Assembly (NCBI GenBank): GCA_965213855.1
Contig: CBDCAA010000007.1
Location: 1,240,001 to 1,304,000, forward strand
DNA: 64,000 bases
Reading direction: 5' to 3'
From: JBBROS01 sp965213855
GTDB lineage: Bacteria > Pseudomonadota > Alphaproteobacteria > Acetobacterales > Acetobacteraceae
Part shown: positions 1-7,761 of the stretch, piece after piece
Position numbering within the stretch: the stretch's first letter is position 1
Layout of the letters: each line of letters begins with the position of its first letter
The notes under the pieces: model-generated
What the model was told of the DNA's origin: nothing
What the model saw: the letters and a program-made list of their open reading frames with translations, nothing else
Database searches by the model: none
Program-made: the position numbers and the translations under genes

Positions 1-1982
1 AGGAGCTTCTGGGTCTTGAGGCACTGGATGCGTTGATCGAAGGCCTCCGAGCAAGTGGCGATGTGCGCCGGCTTCGGGAACCGGCTCCGATGTTTTGGGC
101 CGCGCGCGCCGGCGCCTCAGATTTGGCGAAGCGAGTCAAAGCCGCCACTGACAGCGTGACATCGCTTCGCAAACAGCTTTCTGAGTCCGAGCGTCAGATT
201 CGGGCTGACCTGAGAGACCTAGCGGCCTCCAACGAGCCACTCGCTCCAGAGGCGCTGACACTTCTGATCGAAGCTGAGATCGACCAGATCGAGGCCCGCC
301 TCTTAGACTTGGCGCGGCGTCGCCGCGACTTGGCCGCGGCGGGTGATCAGCTCTCCGCAGCTCTGGCAACGGATGCGGGCGGGCAGCGCGAAGCCGCCGA
401 AACTGCATTGAGGACCGCCCGCGAGGCCTTGGCCGCATGGCAAAGCAACACGGGCGCAACACTGCAAAGCCTGTTCACGTCTCTCAGAGCGCGCCTACCT
501 AGCCTTCCAGACAGTTCCGCCGATCCGGCCTCGACGCATGCAACGGCGATGCGAGCCGTCGATGCCGAGGCGCGACGCCTTCAGGCGCAGGCGGATCGGG
601 ACGCTGCAGACGAGAAGACCCTCTCAGAGGTGCAGGAGGCGCTGCGACAAGGCACCTCCCGCCTGGCTATCATTGACGCCGAATTGGAACGGGACAGTGG
701 CGCCAATCAGGAGCTTGCCCAGGCGCTGATCGCGGTTTCAGCGCACATTGACAACGAAACATGCCCAGTTTGCGCCCGGGATTTCAGCGAGGTTTCGGAT
801 ACACCCTTGGCAGCGCACGTGTCGCAAGAGGTCCAACGTCTGATATCGGCCGCCGGGCGCGTTCAGGCTCTCGTGCGTGATCGCTCGACCTCAGCGGCAG
901 CACTGACTCAGGCACAGCGGCGGCAAAGCCAATTGTCAGCCCAGCGGCTGTCACCCGAGCAGAGGGATCAGAACAAGACAGACTTGGCGCAGTTTAGCGA
1001 ATGGAAGACCGCGCTAAGCGGCTTCGTCGAGGGCGCCTCGGCGGGGTCTCGCCTCCAAAAGGAGGCTTCTGCGGCATCGGGCCAACTGTCCGTGCTTACC
1101 AGTCGGCAAGCCGGAATAGGGGGGCTGCGAGCGGAGCTGATGCAACACGCGGCGAGGCTTGGCTTGCCAGCGCCTGCGGACGACGTTCCAATTCGCAGCG
1201 TGCTGGCCAATGTGATAGCTTTCGTAGATCGAGACGAAGCCACTCAGCAGGAGGCGCGGTCCCGGTACATTCAAGCACGCAAGGGGCTTGCTGGACTTTC
1301 GCAGTTTCGAGAGGAGCTGGCAGAGGCCGAAGGTGTGTTCGAGGAGGCAAAGGCCGAGCAAACCATGACAACCTTGCGGCGCGAGCAAGCAGAGTTTGTG
1401 GTTGCTTCGGCTAAGGACTTGGCGAACCGGGCTGTAGCTCTCCGAACGGAGAAGGTTTGTCAGGTCTTCAACGAGGAACTCAATGCGGTTTGGAAGGAGC
1501 TATTCATCCGCTTGGCGCCGGAGGAGGAATTCGTACCGGCGTTCGCAATGCCAGGAGCAGGCAATGGCGCTATTGAGGCCAAACTTGAGACGCATTACCG
1601 ATCCGGCGGCAAGGGCGGTAATCCGCGGGCAATGCTGAGCGCTGGTAACTTGAATACTGCGGCGCTGACTTTGTTCCTCGCGCTCAACCTGTCCGCGAAG
1701 CCTGTCCTGCCGTGGTTGATTATCGACGACCCGGTGCAGAGTATGGATGACGTACATATCGCCCAGTTCGCCGCCCTACTAAGGACGCTCAAGCAGGAAG
1801 ACCGCCAGGTGATCCTGGCGGTGCACGACAAGCAATTGTTCGACTATTTAGCACTCGAACTCAGTCCGACTTTCAATGGCGATCGCCTGATCACCATTGA
1901 ACTCGGACGGAATGCGGACGGTATGACCACGGCGCCGTGGTTCCCCACCGTATTTGAACCTGATCGCGCGATTGCCGCCTGA
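1..1982 (+). CDS. SMC/Rad50-like zinc-hook ATPase, 5'-truncated by window edge
   Basis: The frame is already open at base 1, so the N-terminus with the Walker A loop lies outside the window. Visible in order are a long Ala/Glu/Arg-rich coiled coil, a CPVC zinc-hook motif at 762-773, a second coiled-coil arm, an ABC signature (LSAGNLNTAAL, about 1634), Walker B with D-loop (IIDDPVQSMDD, about 1718) and a switch histidine (AVHDKQLFDYL, about 1818). This is the head-coil-hook-coil-head plan of Rad50/SbcC-type ATPases, which handle DNA ends. The DDPxQSMD form is also common in ATPases of anti-phage systems, but no partner nuclease is visible here, so that role is inference. Base composition looks less GC-rich than the following genes, which fits transfer. 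The next intact genes are unrelated. Confidence 0.75.
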   Translation, partial: ELLGLEALDALIEGLRASGDVRRLREPAPMFWAARAGASDLAKRVKAATDSVTSLRKQLSESERQIRADLRDLAASNEPLAPEALTLLIEAEIDQIEARLLDLARRRRDLAAAGDQLSAALATDAGGQREAAETALRTAREALAAWQSNTGATLQSLFTSLRARLPSLPDSSADPASTHATAMRAVDAEARRLQAQADRDAADEKTLSEVQEALRQGTSRLAIIDAELERDSGANQELAQALIAVSAHIDNETCPVCARDFSEVSDTPLAAHVSQEVQRLISAAGRVQALVRDRSTSAAALTQAQRRQSQLSAQRLSPEQRDQNKTDLAQFSEWKTALSGFVEGASAGSRLQKEASAASGQLSVLTSRQAGIGGLRAELMQHAARLGLPAPADDVPIRSVLANVIAFVDRDEATQQEARSRYIQARKGLAGLSQFREELAEAEGVFEEAKAEQTMTTLRREQAEFVVASAKDLANRAVALRTEKVCQVFNEELNAVWKELFIRLAPEEEFVPAFAMPGAGNGAIEAKLETHYRSGGKGGNPRAMLSAGNLNTAALTLFLALNLSAKPVLPWLIIDDPVQSMDDVHIAQFAALLRTLKQEDRQVILAVHDKQLFDYLALELSPTFNGDRLITIELGRNADGMTTAPWFPTVFEPDRAIAA

Positions 1983-2197
1983 TTTGTTCGGCCTGTGGGT
2001 AGCAAAGCTCCAGGTGAGGGAGGATCGAGTAGGGCCTCCGCCACCTGATCTCACGTGTGGCAGAAGCAGAGCGTCCGCTCTTGACCTTAACGCGCTCCGT
2101 AGCGGACAGTCTGCTTCCCGCCAAACTACGCCAACTCCGCATGTCTACTTACTGTCCGGTAACCGCGGGGGCGCCAGCCCGTGGCCCAGGCGCCGAC
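1983..2197. other. no gene seen
   Basis: This gap follows the ATPase gene. I see no coding frame with recognisable family features and no clear terminator hairpin. It marks the passage into the degenerate region. Confidence 0.4.
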
Positions 2198-2308
2198 TTA
2201 GAAAGTCAGCACCACGCTCCCCGTGGTCCGACCACCCTCCAGATCGCCCTGGGCGATGGCAGCGTCCCCGAGCGGGTAGGCAACGGCGGAAGGCTGCAAA
2301 ATCGCCTG
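2198..2308 (-). pseudogene. C-terminal stump of a quinone oxidoreductase (medium-chain reductase)
   Basis: Read leftward, the last 36 codons before the stop end in DLEGGRTTGSVVLTF, preceded by AYPLGDAAIAQ. This closely matches the usual end of NADPH:quinone oxidoreductases of the medium-chain dehydrogenase family, where a YPL..A..A..DLE..RTTGS.VL ending is common. Nothing upstream on this strand continues the fold, so the catalytic and Rossmann parts are gone. The stump abuts, and may overlap by a few bases, a LysR C-terminal stump on the opposite strand, which suggests a deletion joined two neighbouring genes. Confidence 0.55.
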
Positions 2309-2317
2309 CATCGGGGG

Positions 2318-2572
2318 CGCCCCGTCATCCTGGAGACTAACGACCTGGCCAGCCAACGGTCCGCCGCGGCCGCGGGGATCGGGATCGCCAACCTGCCGGA
2401 TTTCCTGGCCAACGGCCCGCCCAAGCTTACGAAGGTGCCCATCCCAGGCGGCGAGCTGTTGCGCGAGATGTGGATCGTCATCCATGCCGACATGCGCCGC
2501 TCGCCGCCCGTCAGGATCGTCGTGGACTTCCTGGCCGACCTGCTCGGCGCCTTGCCTGCGGGTTCCCGTTGA
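2318..2572 (+). pseudogene. C-terminal stump of a LysR-family regulator
   Basis: The frame reads ETNDLASQRSAAAAGIGIANLPDF and so on to the stop at 2570-2572. That is the second half of a LysR effector-binding domain, where a TND...R.A..AG.GIA.LP segment is typical, followed by the final alpha/beta strands (MWIVIHADMRRSPPVRIVVD). The helix-turn-helix and first effector subdomain are missing; the codons upstream in the same frame do not resemble LysR. It is therefore a remnant and not an expressed regulator. Its stop overlaps the likely TTG start of the CGNR gene that follows. Confidence 0.6.
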
Positions 2573-3010
2573 GCGCCCGGGCCGGATCGCTCCCGCTTCT
2601 TGGCGGCGACCTGTCCCTGGACTTCTGCGACACCGCGAGTGGCCTCGGAACGGCCGACGCGACCGAGCAACTCGATGGCCACGACGACTCCTGGCCTGGG
2701 CAGTGCACGCGTCGGTCGTCACGACCGCCGCCGCGGCCGGGACAGCCCGGCGGCTCGACGCCCTGGCGAAGGCGGCCGCGCTGGCGACAGTGCTCGAGGT
2801 CCGCACGGCGTCGACGGGGGTGCTCGTCCGTGTCGTTTCCGACAGGCCGGTGGCGCCCCGGGCGTTGGCCGCCGTGAACCGCTTTCTGGCCGGAGCCTAA
2901 GAGGGGGCCAGGCCGGAGCCGACCCCGGACGGCTTCGGACTGAGCTTTCCCGAGCCGGGGGAGACGCCGGACGACATGCGCCGACCCATCCTACGCTCGG
3001 CGGCAAGGTG
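2569..3010 (+). pseudogene. CGNR-family regulator, 5' part (ABATE domain), interrupted by IS elements
   Basis: From a TTG at 2569 the translation gives LLGGDLSLDFCDTASGLGTA, the start of the ABATE (stress-induced ligand-binding) domain of CGNR zinc-finger proteins. A frameshift near 2690 moves the reading frame (AWAVHASVVTT onward), and an in-frame TAA at 2898-2900 precedes PTPDGFGLSFPEPGE and RPILRSAAR, which continue the same domain. The coding part stops at base 3010, where an IS3-type end begins. The zinc-finger half of the same protein reappears at 5744. At least one frameshift and one nonsense codon besides the insertion show that it is dead. Confidence 0.7.
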
Positions 3011-3168
3011 TGACGTGAGCCCCTGAACTTCCTCCAGGAATGAGTAGAGTCCGCCGAGCAGGAGGCGGACGGATGAAGCGTTCGAGGTTTACGGAGGAGC
3101 AGATCATCGGCGTTCTGCGTGAGCAGGAGGCGGGCTCGGCGACGGCGGATGTGTGCCGCAAGCACGGG
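3011..3168 (+). mobile_element. IS3-family (IS407-group-like) element, left end with start of orfA
   Basis: The left inverted repeat starts TGACGTGAGCCCCT at 3011. An orfA start codon at 3073, preceded by GGAGG at 3061, opens MKRSRFTEEQIIGVLREQEA, the classic N-terminus of IS3-family OrfA helix-turn-helix proteins. The frame is cut after CRKHG at 3168, where the IS21 end begins. The matching right end is at 5719-5743. The bases GGTG at 3007-3010 are repeated at 5744-5747, a 4-bp target duplication as expected for the IS407 group. Confidence 0.75.
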
Positions 3169-3229
3169 TGTGGATCGGCGTGGAATAGGGACCCCGTTAG
3201 CGGGGTGATCGGCGTCCAAACGGGACCCC
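3169..3229 (+). repeat. IS21 copy 1 left terminal repeats (two copies)
   Basis: Two related units, TGTGGATCGGCG...GGGACCCC and TGATCGGCGTCC...GGGACCCC, lie in tandem here. They match, inverted, the two units at the right end and would be the transposase-binding sites. Confidence 0.75.
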
Positions 3230-3280
3230 TCTGACGGTGGGGTTCACGGTGGCTCTCGGGAGATCGGGGGCCGGTTTGGG

Positions 3281-4780
3281 ATGTTCGTTGTGGAGACGAT
3301 TGCGCGGATCCGTCGGGCCCATTTCGTCCAGGGGAAGTCGATCAAGGCGATCTGCCGCGAGCTGCGGGTGTCGCGGAAGATCGTGCGCAAGGTCCTGCGG
3401 TCCGATGCGACCGAGTTCCGCTATGAGCGAGAGCCACAGCCGCAGCCGCGCATCGGCCCGTGGCGAGACGAGCTGGATCGATTGCTGACGGCCAACGAGG
3501 CCAAACCCAGCCGCGAGCGGCTGACGCTGATCCGGGTGTTCGAGGTGTTGCGCGGCCTGGGTTACGCGGGCGGCTACGACGCGGTGCGACGCTACGCGCG
3601 GAGCTGGGGGCGGCAACGCGCGGCGACGACAGCCGCGGCCTACGTGCCGCTGAGCTTCGCGCCCGGCGAGGCCTACCAGTTCGACTGGAGCCACGAGATG
3701 GTGCTGATCAACGGCGCCACCGTCACGGTCAAGGTCGCGCATCTGCGGCTGTGCCATAGCCGGATGCTGTTCGTGCGCGCCTACCCGCGCGAGACGCAGG
3801 AGATGGTGTTCGACGCACACGACCGCGGGTTCGCGTTCTTCAAGGGCGCCTGCACGCGCGGCATCTACGACAACATGAAAACTGCGGTCGACGCGATCTT
3901 CGTCGGCCGCGAGCGAGCCTATAATCGCCGCTTTCTCCAGATGTGCAGCCACTATTTGGTCGATCCTGTGGCCTGCACCCCGGCATCGGGCTGGGAGAAA
4001 GGCCAGGTCGAGAACCAGGTCGGCTTGGTGCGCGAGCGGTTCTTCTCGCCCCGGGTGCGGGTCAAGAGCTACGCCGAGCTGAACGCCTGGCTGCTGGACC
4101 AGTGCGTCGCCTACGCCCGTGCGCACCGGCATCCCGAGGTCCGCGATCAGACGGTTTGGGCCATGTTCGAAGCCGAACGGCCCAACCTGGTGCCGTATGG
4201 CGGCCGGTTCGACGGCTTCCATGCCGTGTCGGCCTCGGTGTCGAAGACCTGCCTCGTGAGGTTCGACAACAATCGCTACTCGGTGTCGGCACATGCGGTC
4301 GGGCGGCCGGTAGAGATCCGGGCTTACGCGGAGCGGATCGAAGTGCGGCAGGTCGGGCAGCCGGTCGGTGATCATCCCCGGTGTTTCGGCCGCGACCAGA
4401 CGGTGTTCGACCCCTGGCATTACGTCCCCGTGCTGGCGCGCAAGCCGGGCGCGTTGCGCAATGGGGCGCCGTTCAAGGACTGGCTGCTCCCGGCCGGGCT
4501 GGAACGGATCCGCCGCAAGCTGGCGGGCAATGCCGACGGCGACCGGCAGATGGTGACGATCCTCGCCGCCGTCCTGAACGACGGCCTGGCCACGGTCGAA
4601 GCGGCCTGCCTCGAGGCGTTGCGCGAGGGCGTCCACTCCGCCGACGTCGTGCTCAACATCCTCGCCCGGCAGCGGGAGCCCGCCGCGGCGATCACCATCA
4701 TGACGCCCGACGCGCTGCGCCTGACGCATGCGCCGAGGGCGGACTGCGCCCGCTACGACACCCTGAGGAGAGCCGTGTGA
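3281..4780 (+). CDS. istA: IS21 transposase IstA (copy 1)
   Basis: This 499-residue protein cuts and joins the IS21 ends. An N-terminal helix-turn-helix (IKAICRELRVSRKIVRKVL, about residues 21-39) is followed by an RNase H-fold catalytic core with the acidic residues expected in QFDWSHE, IYDNMKTAV and the GWEKGQVENQV segment, then a C-terminal beta-barrel region (RFDNNRYSVSAHAVGRPVEI). Length is normal for IstA. It ends with TGA at 4778-4780, which overlaps the istB ATG by one base, so the two are translationally coupled. A 195-bp stretch of this gene (3348-3542) recurs, inverted and identical, inside the IS110 transposase gene at 37313-37507. Confidence 0.93.
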   Translation: MFVVETIARIRRAHFVQGKSIKAICRELRVSRKIVRKVLRSDATEFRYEREPQPQPRIGPWRDELDRLLTANEAKPSRERLTLIRVFEVLRGLGYAGGYDAVRRYARSWGRQRAATTAAAYVPLSFAPGEAYQFDWSHEMVLINGATVTVKVAHLRLCHSRMLFVRAYPRETQEMVFDAHDRGFAFFKGACTRGIYDNMKTAVDAIFVGRERAYNRRFLQMCSHYLVDPVACTPASGWEKGQVENQVGLVRERFFSPRVRVKSYAELNAWLLDQCVAYARAHRHPEVRDQTVWAMFEAERPNLVPYGGRFDGFHAVSASVSKTCLVRFDNNRYSVSAHAVGRPVEIRAYAERIEVRQVGQPVGDHPRCFGRDQTVFDPWHYVPVLARKPGALRNGAPFKDWLLPAGLERIRRKLAGNADGDRQMVTILAAVLNDGLATVEAACLEALREGVHSADVVLNILARQREPAAAITIMTPDALRLTHAPRADCARYDTLRRAV

Positions 4781-5508
4781 TGGAGCGTTCCGAGATCCTG
4801 ACCGCCATGGCGGAGCTGAAGCTGTACGGCATGAAAGCGGCGTTCGACGAGATCATCGGCACGGCGGTCAAACGCCAGCACGAGCCGGTCCGCATCGTTG
4901 GCGACCTGCTAACGGCGGAGATCTCGGAGAAGCAGGCACGCTCGATCCGCTACCAGATCACGATCGCCAAGCTGCCGCTGGCCAAGGACGTCGACGACTT
5001 CGCCTTTGACGGCACGCCGATTAACGAGACCCTGGTGCGCGACCTGGTTGCCGGGGAGTTCCTCGCCCATCAGCGCAACGTCGTGCTGGTCGGAGGCACC
5101 GGGACCGGCAAGACGCATCTGGCGATCGCGATCGCCCGGGCCTGCATCCGTGGCGGCGCCCGCGGCCGCTACTTCAACGTGGTCGACTTGGTGAACCGGC
5201 TCGAGGCGGAGACGCGCGCCGGGCGCCAGGGCCGGATGGCGGATTACCTGTCCCGCATGGACTTCGTGGTGCTCGACGAGCTCGGCTACCTGCCGTTTGC
5301 CCAGTCCGGCGGCCAACTGCTGTTCCATCTGATCAGCCGCCTCTACGAGCAGACCTCGATCGTGGTCACCACCAACCTGGCCTTTGGCGAGTGGCCCAGC
5401 GTGTTCGGCGACGCCAAGATGACGACGGCGCTGCTCGACCGGCTGACCCACCACTGCGACATCGTCGAGACCGGCAACGAGAGCTGGCGGTTCAAGAACC
5501 GGGTGTGA
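4780..5508 (+). CDS. istB: IS21 helper ATPase IstB (copy 1)
   Basis: This 242-residue AAA+ ATPase assists IstA in target selection and strand transfer. The Walker A motif is GGTGTGKTHLA and the Walker B motif VVLDELGYLPF; the sensor region VVTTNLAFGEW and the terminal HHCDIVETGNESWRF are typical of IstB. The ATG at 4780 overlaps the istA stop and is preceded by CTGAGGAGAG. The gene is full length and intact. Confidence 0.93.
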   Translation: MERSEILTAMAELKLYGMKAAFDEIIGTAVKRQHEPVRIVGDLLTAEISEKQARSIRYQITIAKLPLAKDVDDFAFDGTPINETLVRDLVAGEFLAHQRNVVLVGGTGTGKTHLAIAIARACIRGGARGRYFNVVDLVNRLEAETRAGRQGRMADYLSRMDFVVLDELGYLPFAQSGGQLLFHLISRLYEQTSIVVTTNLAFGEWPSVFGDAKMTTALLDRLTHHCDIVETGNESWRFKNRV

Positions 5509-5663
5509 CCGCCGCACGGCCGACACCACCGCCCGCCGCGCCTCGGGCCCGCGACTTGCACCGCTCGCCCAAAGGCACCCCCCACGCGCCGCTGCGTCAG
5601 CCTCTTGACGGGCACTCCCCGGCGCGCGGTTCCCCCTATGGACGACCGGCACAACTCGCTCCG

Positions 5664-5718
5664 CACAGGGGTCCCGATTGGGCGCCGATCGGGGGTCCCG
5701 TTTCGGTGCCGATTGACA
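5664..5718 (-). repeat. IS21 copy 1 right terminal repeats (two copies)
   Basis: Read on the minus strand from 5718, the units TGTCAATCGGCACC...GGGACCCC and CGATCGGCGCCC...GGGACCCC mirror the two left-end units. Confidence 0.75.
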
Positions 5719-5743
5719 TGGAGGGGAGAAGGGGCTCACGTCA
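5719..5743 (+). mobile_element. IS3-family right end, 25-bp remnant
   Basis: These 25 bases end AGGGGCTCACGTCA, the exact inverse of the left end TGACGTGAGCCCCT at 3011, and the match continues imperfectly inward. Only this tip of the IS3 element survives to the right of IS21. The rest of orfA and all of orfB are absent. Confidence 0.75.
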
Positions 5744-5900
5744 GGTGCTCGCGATCGCCGATCCCGGGCGGATCAAGGCATGTTCCGGCGTGGGCTGCGG
5801 TTGGCCCTTCCACGACACGACGGAAAGCTCGAACCGGACGTGGTGCGAGTTGAGGGTCTGCGGCAGCAGGGGGAAGGCTGGCGCGCGGAAGAAAGGATGA
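5744..5900 (+). pseudogene. CGNR-family regulator, 3' part (zinc finger)
   Basis: The frame from 5745 reads VLAIADPGRIKACSGVGCGW, then PFHDTTESSNRTWC and ELRVCGSRGKAGARKKG to the stop at 5898-5900. This is the CGNR zinc finger: two pairs of cysteines around a W-F-D-T-S-x-N-R-x-x-W-C core and the C-G-x-R signature. It completes the ABATE half at 2569-3010. Excising 3011-5743 and one GGTG copy joins the two parts, though in frames that differ by one base. Intact relatives are ligand-responsive DNA-binding regulators. Confidence 0.75.
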
Positions 5901-5956
5901 GTTGGGGCGGTCTCCGGCTGAATGCGCCCGGACCCGCATCCCGGCGGCGAGACGGC

Positions 5957-6853
5957 CTACTCCGGCCTCGAGAACCGCCCGCTCGCGGCTGCGGCTGCCT
6001 CGACGAGGTAGTCCATGACGGCCCTGACTCGCTTCACCCGCGCGGAGTCCGGATGCACCACGAGCCACAGTTCCAGCGGCGGGACCTCGACGTCCGGGAG
6101 CACGCGACACAGCCCGCGTCCCCGCGCCATGATGTAACCCATGCAGGCGATGCCCACTCCCGCCGTCACGGCCGAGAGTCGCTCCTGAGCCCCGTTCAGG
6201 CGCAGCGCGGCATGGGTGCCGTCGGCAAGTTTCCGGAACCAGGCGGAGACTGCGGCCCGGGGATACTCCTCGAGCCAGTCGACGAGCGCGTGGTCCTTCA
6301 GGTCGTCGAGCGTCTCCGGCATCCCCGCCCGTCCGAGGTACTCGGGTGAGGCGTAGAGCCCGTAGCCCATCGTGGCGATCCTGCGCGCCAGGAGGTCGCC
6401 CTCTTCGGGCCTGACCATCCGAACCGCGATGTCCGCCTCGCGCCGCGCCAGGCTCAGGACACGGTTGGTGCTGATCAGGTCGATACGGAGGTCCGGATGG
6501 CGCTCCCTCATGCCCGGGAGGACAGGGATCAGGAACGGCAAGGTCACCGAATCGCTTGCCGTCACCGAGACGAGCCCGCAGACGTGCCGGTCCTCGCCGT
6601 CGATGGCGCGGGACAGGCCGAGCAGGTCGGTCTCCACACGCTCGGCGTGCTCCAGCAATTTTCGTCCGCCATCCGTCAGCCGGTAGCCGTCCGCCCTCCT
6701 CTCGAAGCAACGCAGGGTCAGGGCGCTTTCGAGGCTGTTGATGCGCCGCCCGACGGTCGCCGGATCGACCCTCAGCGCGCGCGAGGCGGCGGACAAGCTG
6801 CCAAGCCTCGCGACGGACAGGAAAAAGCGCAGGTCGTTCCAGTCTCTGACGAT
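5957..6853 (-). CDS. LysR-family transcriptional regulator without a standard start codon
   Basis: A LysR protein of about 298 residues: N-terminal winged helix-turn-helix (RDWNDLRFFLSVARLGSLSA, then SRALRVDPATVGRRINSLE), followed by the effector-binding domain (GLVSVTASDSVTLPFLIPVL onward). Homology runs back to about 6850, but no ATG, GTG or TTG exists there: the first codons are ATC-GTC behind a good GGAGG, and an in-frame TAA lies just upstream. The first usual start is a TTG at 6796, which would remove half of the DNA-binding helix. Either ATC is used or a start mutation has crippled the gene. It is a close paralogue of the LysR gene at 50373-51263. The MaoC gene is divergent. Confidence 0.75.
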   Translation of the reverse strand: MVRDWNDLRFFLSVARLGSLSAASRALRVDPATVGRRINSLESALTLRCFERRADGYRLTDGGRKLLEHAERVETDLLGLSRAIDGEDRHVCGLVSVTASDSVTLPFLIPVLPGMRERHPDLRIDLISTNRVLSLARREADIAVRMVRPEEGDLLARRIATMGYGLYASPEYLGRAGMPETLDDLKDHALVDWLEEYPRAAVSAWFRKLADGTHAALRLNGAQERLSAVTAGVGIACMGYIMARGRGLCRVLPDVEVPPLELWLVVHPDSARVKRVRAVMDYLVEAAAAASGRFSRPE

Positions 6854-7127
6854 GCGAACCTCCGGGGCGTTGCTGCAGCCGCGAGGGCCCGAGCGGGCGA
6901 GTTACCCAGGTCTGCAAATATTCCGCAACCCGAAAGCCGTTTCGCCGGGCAGGTATGCCGAAAGGTGACGGGCCGACCGGTGGCCATTAGCCGGGCGCGG
7001 GCGCTGGAGGAACGGCTTGGAACCGAAGCACGAGTTTCCGGACGAAGGTGACGGGGCGCCGACCGCACATGGGGGCGGCCCGTCGGGCCGTTCGCCCGCG
7101 GGAGGTCCCGGCGATTACGGCAGTGAA

Positions 7128-7619
7128 ATGCGCCCGGCGGTTCGTGGCCGAGGGCTGCAACTCGAGGATATCGAGCTCGGAACCAGGGTCGCGCTCGGTG
7201 CGAGTGCGGTCGGGGCAGGCGAGCTCTCCGCTTTCGCCAGCGCCTACGACCCGCAACCGATGCACGCGGATCCCGAAGCCGCTGCCCGGGGACCTTTCGG
7301 CGGCCTGATAGCGAGCGGCTGGCTCACGGTCTCGCTCGCGATGCGGATGATCTGCGACGCGGCACCGTTGGGATCGACGCCGATCCTCGGCACCGGGGTC
7401 GACGAGCTACGATGGCCGAACCCCGTCCGCCCGGGCGACACGCTGAGCGGCTACATCGAGTTCGTGGAGGCGAGACTGTCCGCGTCCCGGACGGACCGGG
7501 GTATCGTCCGCCTCCCCGTGGTGCTCGACAACCAGCGCGGTGAGACGGTCCTGACGATGCTGCCGTCCGTCGTAGTCCCTGCGGGTGCCCAGACCGGGGA
7601 CGTGGGGCCGAACCGTTGA
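7128..7619 (+). CDS. MaoC-like (R)-specific enoyl hydratase/dehydratase
   Basis: A hot-dog-fold protein of about 163 residues beginning RGLQLEDIELG. The hydratase-2 motif is visible as SAYDPQPMHADPEAA, with the catalytic Asp and His, followed by GLIASGWLTVSLAMRM and the strand ELRWPNPVRPGDTLSG, all typical of MaoC-like dehydratases that hydrate 2-enoyl-CoA. I chose the ATG at 7128; an in-frame TTG at 7017 would add 37 low-complexity residues. It stands alone, divergent from a LysR gene that may regulate it. The true substrate cannot be read from the sequence. Confidence 0.75.
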   Translation: MRPAVRGRGLQLEDIELGTRVALGASAVGAGELSAFASAYDPQPMHADPEAAARGPFGGLIASGWLTVSLAMRMICDAAPLGSTPILGTGVDELRWPNPVRPGDTLSGYIEFVEARLSASRTDRGIVRLPVVLDNQRGETVLTMLPSVVVPAGAQTGDVGPNR

Positions 7620-7725
7620 CCGGAAACTCCGCGCGAGCGGAGGCTGGACGGGTCGGCGCCGGGCGCCGCGCCTGGAAACCGGCAGCTTAGCCGGGCTGGA
7701 TTTTGGCTTGCACGTCAAATGCAAC

Positions 7726-7739
7726 ATACTAAGGAGTAT
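7726..7739 (+). promoter_or_regulatory. short palindrome upstream of the ParB-like gene
   Basis: ATACT-AAGG-AGTAT is a perfect inverted repeat 22 bases upstream of the ATG at 7762, in a local AT-rich patch. It could be an operator. A separate GGGAGG at 7749-7754 serves as ribosome binding site. Confidence 0.35.
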
Positions 7740-7761
7740 ACATCACCGGGAGGCATTACCG

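Larger units (their letters stand above)
3169..5718 (+). mobile_element. complete IS21-family insertion sequence (copy 1)
   Basis: The element is about 2.55 kb, runs from TGTGGATCGGCG at 3169 to the inverted ...GATTGACA at 5718, and carries istA and istB. Each end has two copies of a repeat that includes ATCGG...GGGACCCC (3169-3195 and 3206-3229 on the left; 5664-5691 and 5692-5718 inverted on the right), which is the multi-site terminus typical of IS21. No target duplication flanks it, and the IS3 host is missing almost all of its body, so a deletion probably followed insertion. Both genes are intact, so the copy could still be active. Confidence 0.85.

Noticed and set aside
3197..4729. A 510-residue minus-strand open frame.
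   Set aside because: It lies wholly opposite istA, is His/Arg-rich in the way of GC-driven shadow frames, and has no recognisable motif.
5736..6917. A 393-residue minus-strand open frame over the LysR gene.
   Set aside because: It is a shifted frame of LysR without any conserved block; the LysR frame has clear homology across its length.
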